Source: Burkholderia pyrrocinia (lineage in GTDB: Bacteria; Pseudomonadota; Gammaproteobacteria; Burkholderiales; Burkholderiaceae). From it: 64,000 bases of DNA. Below, in pieces: positions 35,235 through 46,200 of the stretch. Each line of letters opens with the position of its first letter. Position 1 is the stretch's first letter. The stretch spans positions 1-64,000 of the forward strand of contig NZ_CP070977.1 in NCBI RefSeq assembly GCF_018417535.1, read 5' to 3'. The position numbers and the translations under genes were made by a program. Under the pieces are notes generated by a model, which did not search any database, had not been told where the DNA came from, and saw nothing but the letters and a program-made list of their open reading frames with translations.

Positions 35235-35240
35235 ATTGTA
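35235..35240 (-). promoter_or_regulatory. Possible cobU -10 element (leaderless start)
   Basis: Read on the minus strand this is TACAAT followed by CACGCG and the cobU ATG. A transcript starting the usual distance downstream would begin at or next to the start codon. I see no good -35. Confidence 0.4.
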
Positions 35241-35265
35241 ACGGCGCGGGCGTACCGGCGCGGGC

Positions 35266-35271
35266 GATAAT
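35266..35271 (+). promoter_or_regulatory. Possible cobQ -10 element
   Basis: GATAAT lies 31 bp before the cobQ ATG in the 74-bp divergent spacer with cobU. No clear -35 is visible. Confidence 0.35.
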
Positions 35272-35302
35272 GCGGCCTTTGCTTCGCGACGACCTTTACA
35301 CG

Positions 35303-36805
35303 ATGAATGCACCCGAGCCGCGGCCGCGTGGCACGCTGATGATCCAGGGCACGACGTCCGACGCGGGCAAGAGCACGCTCGTCGCGGGCCTGTGCCGCCT
35401 GGCGCGCCGTGCCGGCGCGCGCGTTGCGCCGTTCAAGCCGCAGAACATGGCGCTCAACAGCGCGGTGACGGCCGACGGCGGCGAGATCGGCCGCGCGCAG
35501 GCGCTGCAGGCGCTGGCCGCGGGCGTCGCGCCGCATACGGATTTCAACCCCGTGCTGCTGAAGCCGACGAGCGACCGCGGCGCGCAGGTGATCATTCACG
35601 GCAAGGCGCGTTTGAACCTCAACGCGCGGGCGTATCACGACTACAAGCCGGTCGCCTTCGATGCAGTGCTCGAGTCGTATGCACGCCTGCGCGCCGGTTA
35701 CGACACGGTGATCGTCGAGGGCGCCGGCAGCCCGGCCGAGATCAACCTGCGCGACGGCGATATCGCGAACATGGGCTTTGCCGAACGCGTCGACTGCCCG
35801 GTCGTGCTCGTCGCCGACATCGACCGCGGCGGCGTGTTCGCGCACCTGGTCGGCACGCTCGCGTGCCTGTCGGACAGCGAGCGCGCACGCGTGCGCGGCT
35901 TCGTGATCAACCGTTTCCGCGGCGATTTCAAGCTGCTCGAACCGGGGCTCGACTGGCTGCGCGCGCAGACGGGCAAGCCCGTGTTCGGCGTGCTGCCGTA
36001 CCTGCACGGGCTGTTGCTCGACGCGGAGGACATGCTGCCCGCGCAGGCGCGCAGCGCCGCCGCACGTGGCGACGCCGGCGTGCTGCGCGTCGTCGTGCCC
36101 GCGCTGCCGCGCATCAGCAACCACACCGATTTCGATCCGCTGCGCGCGCACCCGCAGGTCGAGTTCACGTACTGGAAAAGCGGCCCGGTGCCGGATGCCG
36201 ACCTGCTGATCCTGCCCGGCTCGAAGAGCGTGCAGCGCGATCTCGCATGGCTGCGCGACGCGGGCTGGGACGCGGTGATCCGTCGCCACCTGCGCTACGG
36301 CGGCAAGGTGATCGGCATCTGCGGCGGGATGCAGATGCTCGGCCGCACGCTCGACGATCCGCTCGGCCTCGAAGGCGCGCCCGGCACCGTGCCGGGGCTC
36401 GGGCTGCTCGATTTCGACACGACGCTGCAGCCCGACAAGACGCTGAGGAACGTGACCGGACATCTGGCGCTGCCGGGCGGGGCCGCCGTGCGCGGCTACG
36501 AGATCCACATGGGCGACACGCTCGGGCCCGCGCTCGCGGCGCCCGCGCTGCTGCTGGCAGCCGGCGCCGCGCCGGGCGGCACGCGCCCGGACGGCGCGGT
36601 TTCGGCCGACGGCCAGATTCTCGCGACCTACGTGCACGGGCTGTTCGACGCGCCCGACGCGTGCGCGGCGCTGCTCGCGTGGGCCGGGCTAGACGGCGCG
36701 GAGCGGATCGACTATCCGGCGCTGCGCGAGGCATCGCTGGAGCGGCTGGCCGACACGTTCGCCGAACATCTCGACCTCGACGCGCTGTACGCCGAGTTTC
36801 GTTGA
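35303..36805 (+). CDS. cobQ: Cobyric acid synthase CobQ
   Basis: This 500-residue amidotransferase amidates the b, d, e and g side chains of adenosylcobyrinic acid a,c-diamide. The N-terminal dethiobiotin-synthetase-like ATPase domain has [18 protein letters not shown] and [10 protein letters not shown]. The C-terminal glutaminase carries the nucleophilic Cys in [10 protein letters not shown] and a His in [10 protein letters not shown] 35303 is chosen; an earlier in-frame ATG at 35270 would overlap the -10 hexamer. It is divergent from cobU. Confidence 0.95.
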   Translation: MNAPEPRPRGTLMIQGTTSDAGKSTLVAGLCRLARRAGARVAPFKPQNMALNSAVTADGGEIGRAQALQALAAGVAPHTDFNPVLLKPTSDRGAQVIIHGKARLNLNARAYHDYKPVAFDAVLESYARLRAGYDTVIVEGAGSPAEINLRDGDIANMGFAERVDCPVVLVADIDRGGVFAHLVGTLACLSDSERARVRGFVINRFRGDFKLLEPGLDWLRAQTGKPVFGVLPYLHGLLLDAEDMLPAQARSAAARGDAGVLRVVVPALPRISNHTDFDPLRAHPQVEFTYWKSGPVPDADLLILPGSKSVQRDLAWLRDAGWDAVIRRHLRYGGKVIGICGGMQMLGRTLDDPLGLEGAPGTVPGLGLLDFDTTLQPDKTLRNVTGHLALPGGAAVRGYEIHMGDTLGPALAAPALLLAAGAAPGGTRPDGAVSADGQILATYVHGLFDAPDACAALLAWAGLDGAERIDYPALREASLERLADTFAEHLDLDALYAEFR

Positions 36806-36887
36806 AGCAGTGCCGTGCCGCCCTCGCTTTTTCCGCCGGATCGCGTACAACACAGGAGGGCGGATGTCCGCCTGGAGGAGTGCGACG

Positions 36888-37028
36888 ATGAAGGCTCGAT
36901 GGTGGTGGAGCGTGCTGCTCGCGGCGCTGCTGGGCGCATCGGCGGTTGCGCACGCGTGCGATTCATATGCACCGGGCGGCAGCCAGTCCGGTTCCGGCGA
37001 CGCTACACAAGGCAAGAGCGGTTACTGA
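36888..37028 (+). CDS. Small secreted peptide, 46 residues
   Basis: This short frame has a GGAGGAG ribosome-binding site ending about 9 nt before ATG 36888. The product is a signal peptide (KARWWWSVLLAALLGASAVAHA) followed by about 23 Gly/Ser-rich residues with one Cys (CDSYAPGGSQSGSGDATQGK). An alternative in-frame ATG at 36864, behind AGGAGG, would add eight residues before the signal. A strong terminator follows, which supports a real short transcript. I do not recognise a family. Confidence 0.55.
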   Translation: MKARWWWSVLLAALLGASAVAHACDSYAPGGSQSGSGDATQGKSGY

Positions 37029-37038
37029 CGTGGGTATC

Positions 37039-37065
37039 GGGGCATGTTGATCATGCCCCTTTTTA
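37039..37065 (+). terminator. Terminator after the 46-residue peptide gene
   Basis: GGGGCATG-TTGAT-CATGCCCC followed by TTTTT is a perfect 8-bp stem with a good T tract, 11 bp after the stop. Confidence 0.88.
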
Positions 37066-37178
37066 ACGGTTTTATTCGTTCCTTTTGGGAATGAGTTAAA
37101 GCGAGTTGGCGTGTTTATCGGTCGATTCGGTTCGAATAGAGTGGGGCCCATTCTCATCCACTCACGAAGGAATCCGCC

Positions 37179-37592
37179 ATGAACCCCAATCGCCTGAACG
37201 ATTTCGCCGCGACGCTGCTGCGCGTCGCGCTCGGCGTGCTGTACCTCGCGCACGTCGCGCAGAAGGTGTTCGTCTTCACGTTGCCCGGCACCGCGCAGTT
37301 CTTCGCGTCGATCGGCCTGCCGGGCTGGCTCGCGTACCTGACGACGTTCGTCGAACTGGCCGGCGGCCTTGCGCTGCTCGCGGGTTTCCGCGTGCGTGTC
37401 GCCGCGCTCGTGCTGCTGCCGTTCATGCTCGGCGCGACGGCCGCGCATCTGCCGAACGGCTGGAGCTTCGCGTCGCCGAACGGCGGCTGGGAATACCCGG
37501 CGTTCTGGGCCGTCACGCTTGCCGTGCAGGCGCTGCTGGGCGGCGGCGTGTTCGCGATCGGCGCACGGGAGGCCGCGGTTCAGCGCGCGTAA
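37179..37592 (+). CDS. DoxX family membrane protein
   Basis: This 137-residue protein has four hydrophobic helices. It shows the DoxX pattern: LLRVALGVLYLAHVAQKV, FASIGLPGWLAYLTTFVELAGGLALLAGFRVR, and a C-terminal helix after a GGWEYPAFWAV loop. DoxX-like proteins are small inner-membrane proteins linked in other bacteria to thiosulfate metabolism or redox stress; no specific function can be assigned here. A GAAGGA ribosome-binding site precedes the ATG, and no operon partner is evident. Confidence 0.9.
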   Translation: MNPNRLNDFAATLLRVALGVLYLAHVAQKVFVFTLPGTAQFFASIGLPGWLAYLTTFVELAGGLALLAGFRVRVAALVLLPFMLGATAAHLPNGWSFASPNGGWEYPAFWAVTLAVQALLGGGVFAIGAREAAVQRA

Positions 37593-37728
37593 AGGGGCAT
37601 AAGGGGCGCGCGGTTCGGCGCAACCCGTTCCGGTGAGCCCCCGTTTGCCGATATCATCGCTCCCTGTATCCGCAATCGAGCGGCGCCAGCCATGCGGCCG
37701 GCGCCGCGTGGCTTTTTCGGGGGAATTC

Positions 37729-38397
37729 ATGACGGTGATCGTGGTGGCGAATCCGAAGGGCGGCGTGGGGAAGAGCACGCTGTCCACCAATCTTGCCGGC
37801 TATTTCGCGGCGCAGGGCACATGGGTCGCGCTCGCCGATCTCGACCGGCAGCAGTCCGCGCATGCGTGGCTCGACCTGCGGCCGGCCGGCCTGCCGTCGA
37901 TCGAGGCGTGGGATCTCGATCCGGACGCGCCGTCGAAGCCGCCGCGCGGCCTCGAATATGCGGTGATCGATACGCCGGCCGGCCTGCACGGCAACCGGCT
38001 CGGCGTGGCGCTGCAACTGGCCGACAAGGTGATCGTGCCGCTGCAGCCGTCGATGTTCGATATTCTCGCGACCCAGCAGTTTCTCGAGCGCCTCGCCGGC
38101 GAGAAGGCCGTGCGCAAGGGCGGCGTCGAGGTCGGGATCGTCGGGATGCGGGTCGACGCGCGCACGCGTTCGTCCGACCAGTTGCACCGCTTCGTCGAAG
38201 GGCTCGGCCTGCCGGTGCTCGGCTACGTGCGCGACACGCAGAACTACGTGCAGATCGCCGCGCACGGCCTCACGCTGTGGGACGTCGCGAAGAGCCGGGT
38301 CGAGAAGGATCTCGAACAGTGGCGGCCGATTGTCGAATGGGCCGAACGCCGCGCGCCGAAGGCCGAGAAGACGGAAAAGATCGCCAAGGCGTCCTGA
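37729..38397 (+). CDS. ParA family ATPase (orphan)
   Basis: This 222-residue deviant-Walker-A ATPase has KGGVGKST at residues 10-17. The catalytic-type Asp appears in LADLDRQQSA, and VIDTPAG is the Walker B region. It is short and lacks the N-terminal HTH of plasmid ParA proteins. No parB or parS-like repeat is adjacent, so it may position another cargo or have a regulatory role. ATG 37729 with GGGGGA upstream keeps the P-loop at the usual distance from the N-terminus. The C-terminal tail is Lys-rich. Confidence 0.88.
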   Translation: MTVIVVANPKGGVGKSTLSTNLAGYFAAQGTWVALADLDRQQSAHAWLDLRPAGLPSIEAWDLDPDAPSKPPRGLEYAVIDTPAGLHGNRLGVALQLADKVIVPLQPSMFDILATQQFLERLAGEKAVRKGGVEVGIVGMRVDARTRSSDQLHRFVEGLGLPVLGYVRDTQNYVQIAAHGLTLWDVAKSRVEKDLEQWRPIVEWAERRAPKAEKTEKIAKAS

Positions 38398-38434
38398 TCG
38401 CGCGGCCATCGGGCCGGCGCGCGACAAAATTAGA

Positions 38435-38471
38435 AAGGGCCGGATCCCGTGCGGTACGGGATCCGGCCCTT
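38435..38471. terminator. Bidirectional terminator between the ParA gene and panD
   Basis: AAGGGCCGGATCCCGT-GCGGT-ACGGGATCCGGCCCTT is a 16-bp perfect stem between convergent genes. The T/A tracts are short, but the stem is very stable. Confidence 0.8.
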
Positions 38472-38528
38472 CGACCACAAGCGGCGCAGCCGCTCCCGCG
38501 CGCCACGGCCCGCGGGCGGCCGCTCAGG

Positions 38529-38915
38529 TTACGTCCAGTTCTGCGTCGGCACGTGATCGCGGTGGCCCTTGATCTTGTTGCCGTCGTCGATGAACACGAG
38601 CTTCGGCTTCCAGCCGGCCTGCAGTTCGGCTTCGTCGACCATCGCGAATGCCGCGATGATCACGAGGTCGCCGAGCTGCGCGCGGCGCGCGGCGGAGCCG
38701 TTCAGCGAGATCATCCCGCTGCCGCGCTCGCCCTTGATCGCGTACGTCGAGAAGCGCTCGCCGTTGTTGATGTTCCAGATGTCGATCCGTTCGTTTTCGA
38801 CGATGTCCGACGCTTCGAGCAGGTCTTCGTCGATCGCGCACGAGCCTTCGTAGTGCAGCTCGCAGTGCGTGACTGCCGCGCGGTGGATCTTCGATTTGAG
38901 CATGTGGCGCTGCAT
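38529..38915 (-). CDS. panD: Aspartate 1-decarboxylase PanD
   Basis: This 128-residue proenzyme makes beta-alanine from aspartate. It self-cleaves between Gly24 and Ser25 (HYEGSCAID) to form the pyruvoyl cofactor. Further family residues are in [20 protein letters not shown] and [12 protein letters not shown]. It lies 44 bp behind panC, whose product uses beta-alanine. Confidence 0.96.
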   Translation of the reverse strand: MQRHMLKSKIHRAAVTHCELHYEGSCAIDEDLLEASDIVENERIDIWNINNGERFSTYAIKGERGSGMISLNGSAARRAQLGDLVIIAAFAMVDEAELQAGWKPKLVFIDDGNKIKGHRDHVPTQNWT

Positions 38916-38959
38916 GGTGTCTCCGTGATGCGTCGTGAAAGGCGCGGGCGGGCGGCCCG

Positions 38960-40945
<1,986 letters not shown>

Positions 40946-41134
40946 TCAGAAGTTCTGGTAGTAGACGTACGACGTTTGCTTCACGCGCGATTCCTGCTGG
41001 TCGGCGCGCTCTTCGAGGTCGATCGGCTGCTTGTCCCACAGCAGGGAGCGGCCCTTGCGCTGCTCTTCCTCGAGCGTCGGCTTCTGCTGCTTGAGCTGGT
41101 TCAGGAACTGCGTGACGTCGGACTGGTACGGCAT
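40946..41134 (-). CDS. DUF3460 family small protein
   Basis: This 62-residue polar protein has no signal peptide: PYQSDVTQFLNQLKQQ at the start, then KGRSLLWDKQPIDLEE and SRVKQTSYVYYQ at the end. It matches the DUF3460 family of beta-proteobacteria, regularly found just upstream of scpA. Function is unknown; the scpA coupling hints at a link to chromosome maintenance. Confidence 0.85.
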   Translation of the reverse strand: MPYQSDVTQFLNQLKQQKPTLEEEQRKGRSLLWDKQPIDLEERADQQESRVKQTSYVYYQNF

Positions 41135-41386
41135 GGCTGGATTTTCCGTTTCGGGCGGCGCACGGTGCGCCGGATTCGCGATGGCGGGATTTTACCGCAT
41201 CGCGGGAACGGTCGGCGCCAATCGCGCGTCGAATCCGCGGGCTCGCGCCTGCGGCGCGGCGGCCCGGGCCCGTGCGCGCGCCGTTGCGCGCAAGCGTCAA
41301 AGCCTCGCGCGTGCGGGCAGGGCCGCCACCCTGTGGTCAAATACAGGGTTTCCACGAAACCGTGACAACCGAGGGCGAGGTCATAT

Positions 41387-43201
41387 TTGGCGGGGCAGTC
41401 GAACCAGCAAGCACACACGGCGCATGACACGGGCCCGCAAGCGGCACGCAATCGCGCCGGCGCCGCGGCCCGCGCCGCACGGGTGGCCCTCGCGGGTTGC
41501 GTCGCCGCGTTCTTCGCGTTGCCGGCCCACGCGAAGTACGACGTCGACATCGACGCGCCGCGCTCGGTTCGCAAGCTGCTCAAGTCGCATCTCGATATTG
41601 CGCGCTTCGCGAAACGCGACGACATCAGCGACGACCAGTTCGACTTCCTCGTGACCGCCACACCGCAGCAGGTGCGGGACCTGACCGCGACGGCCGGCTA
41701 TTTCTCGCCGGTCGTGCGCACCGACGTGCGCACGCGCGACGGCAAGCGCGACGTGCGCATCGCGGTCGATCCGGGGCCGCAGACCGTCGTGTCGACGGTC
41801 GACCTGACGTTCAAGGGCCCCGTCGATACCGAAGATCCGAAGCAGGAGGCCGCGACCCGCTTCGCGTTCACGCTGAAGCCGGGCGACCCGTTCACGCAGT
41901 CCGACTGGGACGGCGCGAAGGGCGCGGCGCTCAGGCAACTGCAGTCGCGCCGCTACCTCGGCGCGAAGATCGCGTCGTCCGAGGCGCGCATCGACCCGCG
42001 CACGCAGCGCGCGACGCTCGCGGTCACGTTCGACAGCGGCCCGACGTTCACGATCGGCAAGGTCGATGTCGATGGCGTGCGCCGCTATCCGGAGAAGATC
42101 GTCACGAACGTCAATCCGCTGTCGGAAGGCGAGATCTACGACGTGCAGCGGATCACCGAATTGCAGCGGCAGTTGCAGAACACGCCGTACTACGCGAGCG
42201 TCGCGATCGACGTCGGCGACGATACGGCGAAGCCCGAGCGCACGCCCGTGCACGTGAAGGTCAGCGAGTTCCCGTACAACAACATCCGCGGCGGTGTCGG
42301 CTTTGCAACCGATACCGGGCCGCATGTGCAGGGCTCCTATACGTATCTCGACACGTTCGGCGCCGCGTGGCCGCTGACCGTGTCCGGCCGGCTCGACCAG
42401 ATCCAGCAGTACGGGCAGGTCCAGTTGTCGATGCCGCCGGGCGAGAAGGGATGGACCAACAGCGTGCTCGCGTCCTATACGAATACCAACGTGTCGGACA
42501 CGCGCATCTACAGCGCGCGGGTCGGCGTGCAGCGCACGCGCACCGGCCAGTTCATCGACTATTCGTATTCGCTGATGTTCTACCAGGACCGGCTCGACCA
42601 GAACGGCGCGGGGCCGACCACGAGCCGCGCGCTCGTGCCGCAGTGGGCATGGACGCGCCGCAACGTCGACGATCCGCTGTTTCCGCGCTCGGGCAACCTG
42701 ATCCACGCGGAGGCCGGCTTTGCGATCAAGGGCGTGGCGACCGACCAGACCTTCATCCGCGGCTACGCGCGCGGCCAGCAGTACCTGCCGATCGGCAAGC
42801 GCGACCTGTTCGTGTTCCGCGCGGAGCTCGGCGGCGTGTTCACGAGCGGCAGCTCGACCGGCGTGCCGGCGTCGCTGCTGTTCCGCGCGGGCGGCTCGAA
42901 CTCGGTGCGCGGCTACGGTTACCAGAGCATCGGCAACAGCGTCGACGGCTCCGTGTTGCCGACCAAGTACCTGATGACGGGCACCGCCGAATACCAGCAC
43001 TGGTTCAACCGCGACTGGGGCGCCGCGACGTTCTTCGACATCGGCACCGCGACCGATGCGTGGGGCGAGAAGGTGTTTTATCCGGGCGTCGGCATCGGTG
43101 CGCGCTGGCGCAGCCCGGTAGGCCCGGTCAACGTCGACGTCGCGTACGGGTTGCGCAACCACAGCGTGCGCCCGTACCTGACGCTTGGCATTGCTTTCTG
43201 A
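41387..43201 (+). CDS. tamA: Translocation and assembly module protein TamA
   Basis: This outer-membrane Omp85-family protein of about 604 residues helps insert autotransporters and other barrels together with TamB. A hydrophobic signal segment (VALAGCVAAFFALPAHA) precedes three POTRA domains (about residues 60-280) and a 16-strand barrel with the motif RAGGSNSVRGYGYQSIG. The only plausible full-length start is TTG 41387, preceded by GAGG; there is no in-frame ATG before the signal segment. tamB follows 28 bp later. Confidence 0.88.
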   Translation: MAGQSNQQAHTAHDTGPQAARNRAGAAARAARVALAGCVAAFFALPAHAKYDVDIDAPRSVRKLLKSHLDIARFAKRDDISDDQFDFLVTATPQQVRDLTATAGYFSPVVRTDVRTRDGKRDVRIAVDPGPQTVVSTVDLTFKGPVDTEDPKQEAATRFAFTLKPGDPFTQSDWDGAKGAALRQLQSRRYLGAKIASSEARIDPRTQRATLAVTFDSGPTFTIGKVDVDGVRRYPEKIVTNVNPLSEGEIYDVQRITELQRQLQNTPYYASVAIDVGDDTAKPERTPVHVKVSEFPYNNIRGGVGFATDTGPHVQGSYTYLDTFGAAWPLTVSGRLDQIQQYGQVQLSMPPGEKGWTNSVLASYTNTNVSDTRIYSARVGVQRTRTGQFIDYSYSLMFYQDRLDQNGAGPTTSRALVPQWAWTRRNVDDPLFPRSGNLIHAEAGFAIKGVATDQTFIRGYARGQQYLPIGKRDLFVFRAELGGVFTSGSSTGVPASLLFRAGGSNSVRGYGYQSIGNSVDGSVLPTKYLMTGTAEYQHWFNRDWGAATFFDIGTATDAWGEKVFYPGVGIGARWRSPVGPVNVDVAYGLRNHSVRPYLTLGIAF

Positions 43202-43229
43202 ACGTACTGCTTCATCCAAGACGAACCGC

Positions 43230-46200
43230 ATGACGAAGGACCCGAACGACACGCCGCCGCCTCACGACCCGGACTCGCCCGACGGCGCGCCCGACGCGCC
43301 GCCGCGTGCGCCGCGCCGCGGACGCGCGATGCGCGTCGTTGCGTGGACGCTCGCGACGGTCGTGCTGCTCGTCGTGCTGGCGGTGGGGCTCGTGCTGGCC
43401 GCGGCGACGACCGAGCGCGGCACGCGGCTCGCGTGGCAGGCGGCCGTGCGCGTGCTCGGCGGGCAGCTCGCCGGCACGCTCGACGGCGGAACGCTCGCGA
43501 CCGGCGTGCGGCTGCGCGATTTCGCGTGGACGAGCCCCGGCGGTGCGGGCACCGAAGTGCGCATCGACCGGATCGCGGGCCGCTGGGCGCTGACCCGCGC
43601 GCCGTGGCGGCTGTCGATCGCCTATCTTCGCGCGGGCACGATCGACGTGCGGATCGCGCCGGGGCCGTCGACGCCGAGCGCGACCCCGCAGGATCTGAGC
43701 CTGCCGCTGCAACTGCGCATCGACGACCTGCGTGTCGATCACCTCGCGATCCACGACGGCGGTTCGACGACGCAGCTCGACCATATCGCGCTGAACGGCC
43801 GCAGCGACGGCCGTCACCATGAACTCGCGCTCGACGGCATCGATACGCCGTACGGCGCGCTGACCGCGCGCGCGAAGCTCGACGGCGTGAAGCCGTTCGC
43901 GCTGACGGGCGAAGCCACCTATGCGGGCAAGCTGTCCGACGAGCCGGTCGACGCGCGGGCGCGCGTGTCGGGCTCGCTCGAGGCGTTGGTCGCGGACGTC
44001 GACGCGAGCGGGATGAAGCTGAACGGGCGCGCGCACGTCGAGGCTGCGCCGTTCGGCGCGGTGCCGCTCACGCGCGCGTCGCTCGCGTTCGATCACGTGA
44101 ACCCGCAGGCGCTCGCGCCTGGCGCGCCGGCCGCCGATCTCGCGGTGCGCGCGGAACTCGCGCCCGTGACCGCGCCGGCCGGTGCCGCACCGGCGAAGGG
44201 TTTCGCGGTGACGGGCCCCGTGTCGATCGTCAACGCGAAGCCCGGCACGCTCGGCGACCACCTGTTGCCGGTGATCGATGCGCACGCGAACGTACATCTC
44301 GACGCGCACGCGCAGCGGATCGACGGCCTCGCGCTGAAACTGATCCGCGACGGCAGCGTGACGGGCAACGGCACGCTGACAGGCGGCAAGGGCCGCTTCG
44401 ACCTGAAGGTCGCGAATCTCGACCTGAACGCATTCGTTGCCGAGCTGCGACCGATGCGCCTGGGCGGCCCGCTCGGCGTGACGCTCGCGGGCGACGTGAC
44501 GACCGTCGATTTCAACCTGAACGACCCGAAGCTCGCGCTCGGCGCGCGCGCGAAGGTCGCGCTGACGCCGCAGCAGACCGTGCTGACCGACGCGCGCGTG
44601 ACTGCGGCCAAGGGCCGTATCGACCTGACGGGCGTGTTCCGCCACGACGCGCATTCGAGCTATGACGCGAAGGCGACGCTGACGGCATTCGATCCGCTGC
44701 TGCTCGCCGCGATGAGCGCGTCGAAGGCTGGTGGCAAGGCGGCCGCAAAGGCAGCGGCGCCGGCCAGGCGCGGCGAGACGCGCGTGTCGGGCACGCTGAC
44801 GGCATCGGGCGCGTTTGCGCCGCAGGTGTCGACGAAGGCGACCTTCAAGCTCGGCGACGGCTTGTACGACGGCGTGCCGCTGACCGGTGCCGGCGTCGTG
44901 CAGCTCGCCGGCTCGCGGATCCTGCCGAGCAACGCGAACCTGTCGATCGCGGGCAACCACGTCGACTTGCGCGGCAGCTTCGGCGCGCCCGGCGACCGGC
45001 TGCACTTCGTCGTCGACGCGCCGCAGCTCGACCGGCTCGGCTTCGGCGTAGAAGGGCTCGTGCAGGCGCAGGGCGACCTGACGGGCAGCTTCGCGCACCC
45101 GAACGTGACGGCCACCTACAAGGCCGAGCACGTCGTCGTCGGATCGAACCGGATCGGCGCCGCGCAGGGCCGCGCGGACATCCGCGACGGCGCGCACGGC
45201 GCACTCGTGTTCACGGCCGACGCGACCGACATCGCACTCGGCTCGCTGAAGCTGAAATCGCTGCGCGCGAACCTCGACGGCACGCGCGCGAAGCACACGC
45301 TCGACGCATCGGCGCTCGGGACGACCGGCGGCCGCGTGATCGACGTGACGCTCGCGGCGAACGGCGGCGTGGTCGAGAACCGCGACGGGATGCGCTGGGA
45401 CGGCACCGTCACGCGTCTCGCGAACCGCGGCACACCGGCCGTCGCGCTGCAGGCGCCGCTCACCGTGTCGGCCGGCGCCGGCCGCGTGACGCTCGGCGCG
45501 ACGCGGCTCACGCTCGAAGGCGCGGCGATCGACCTGAAGTCGTTCGTGTTCGATCACGGCCAGATGCGCTCGGCAGGCTCCGTGAGCGGCGCGTCGGTCG
45601 CACGCTTCCTCGAGGTCCGCCAGGCGCTGACGGGCCAGCGGCCGCCGGTGCGAACCGACGTCGTGCTCGACGCCGACTGGGATTTCTCGCTCGGCGCGAA
45701 CGCGACGGGCTACGTGCAGGTGAAGCGCCGCGGCGGCGACGTGACGATCGAGAGCGGGCGCGGCATCGCGTCGCTCGGGCTGACCGACCTGTCCGCGCGC
45801 GCGAGCTTCGCGCCCGGCAACCGGCTCAACGTGACGGCGCTCGCGAAGGCGAGCCGGATCGGCACGCTCGACGCGAACGTCACGGTGCCGTTCGCGCTGC
45901 GCGACGGCATGTTCGGGGTCGTCGACGATGGCCCGCTGTCGGGCCGCATCGACGCCGACATCCCGGCGCTGAAGACGACCGGCAACCTGTTCGGGCCGAG
46001 CTACCTGCTCGGCGGGCGCGCGGCGCTGAAGCTGACGGTCGCCGGCACGCCGGCGAAGCCGAACCTGTCGGGGATGCTGACGGGCGACGACCTGTCCGCG
46101 ACGCTCGTCGACCAGGGCGTGCAGTTGAAGGACGGCATCGTACGCGTGAAGCTCGCGGAAAACCTCGTCGAATTCCAGCAGGTCGAGTTCCACGGCGGCG

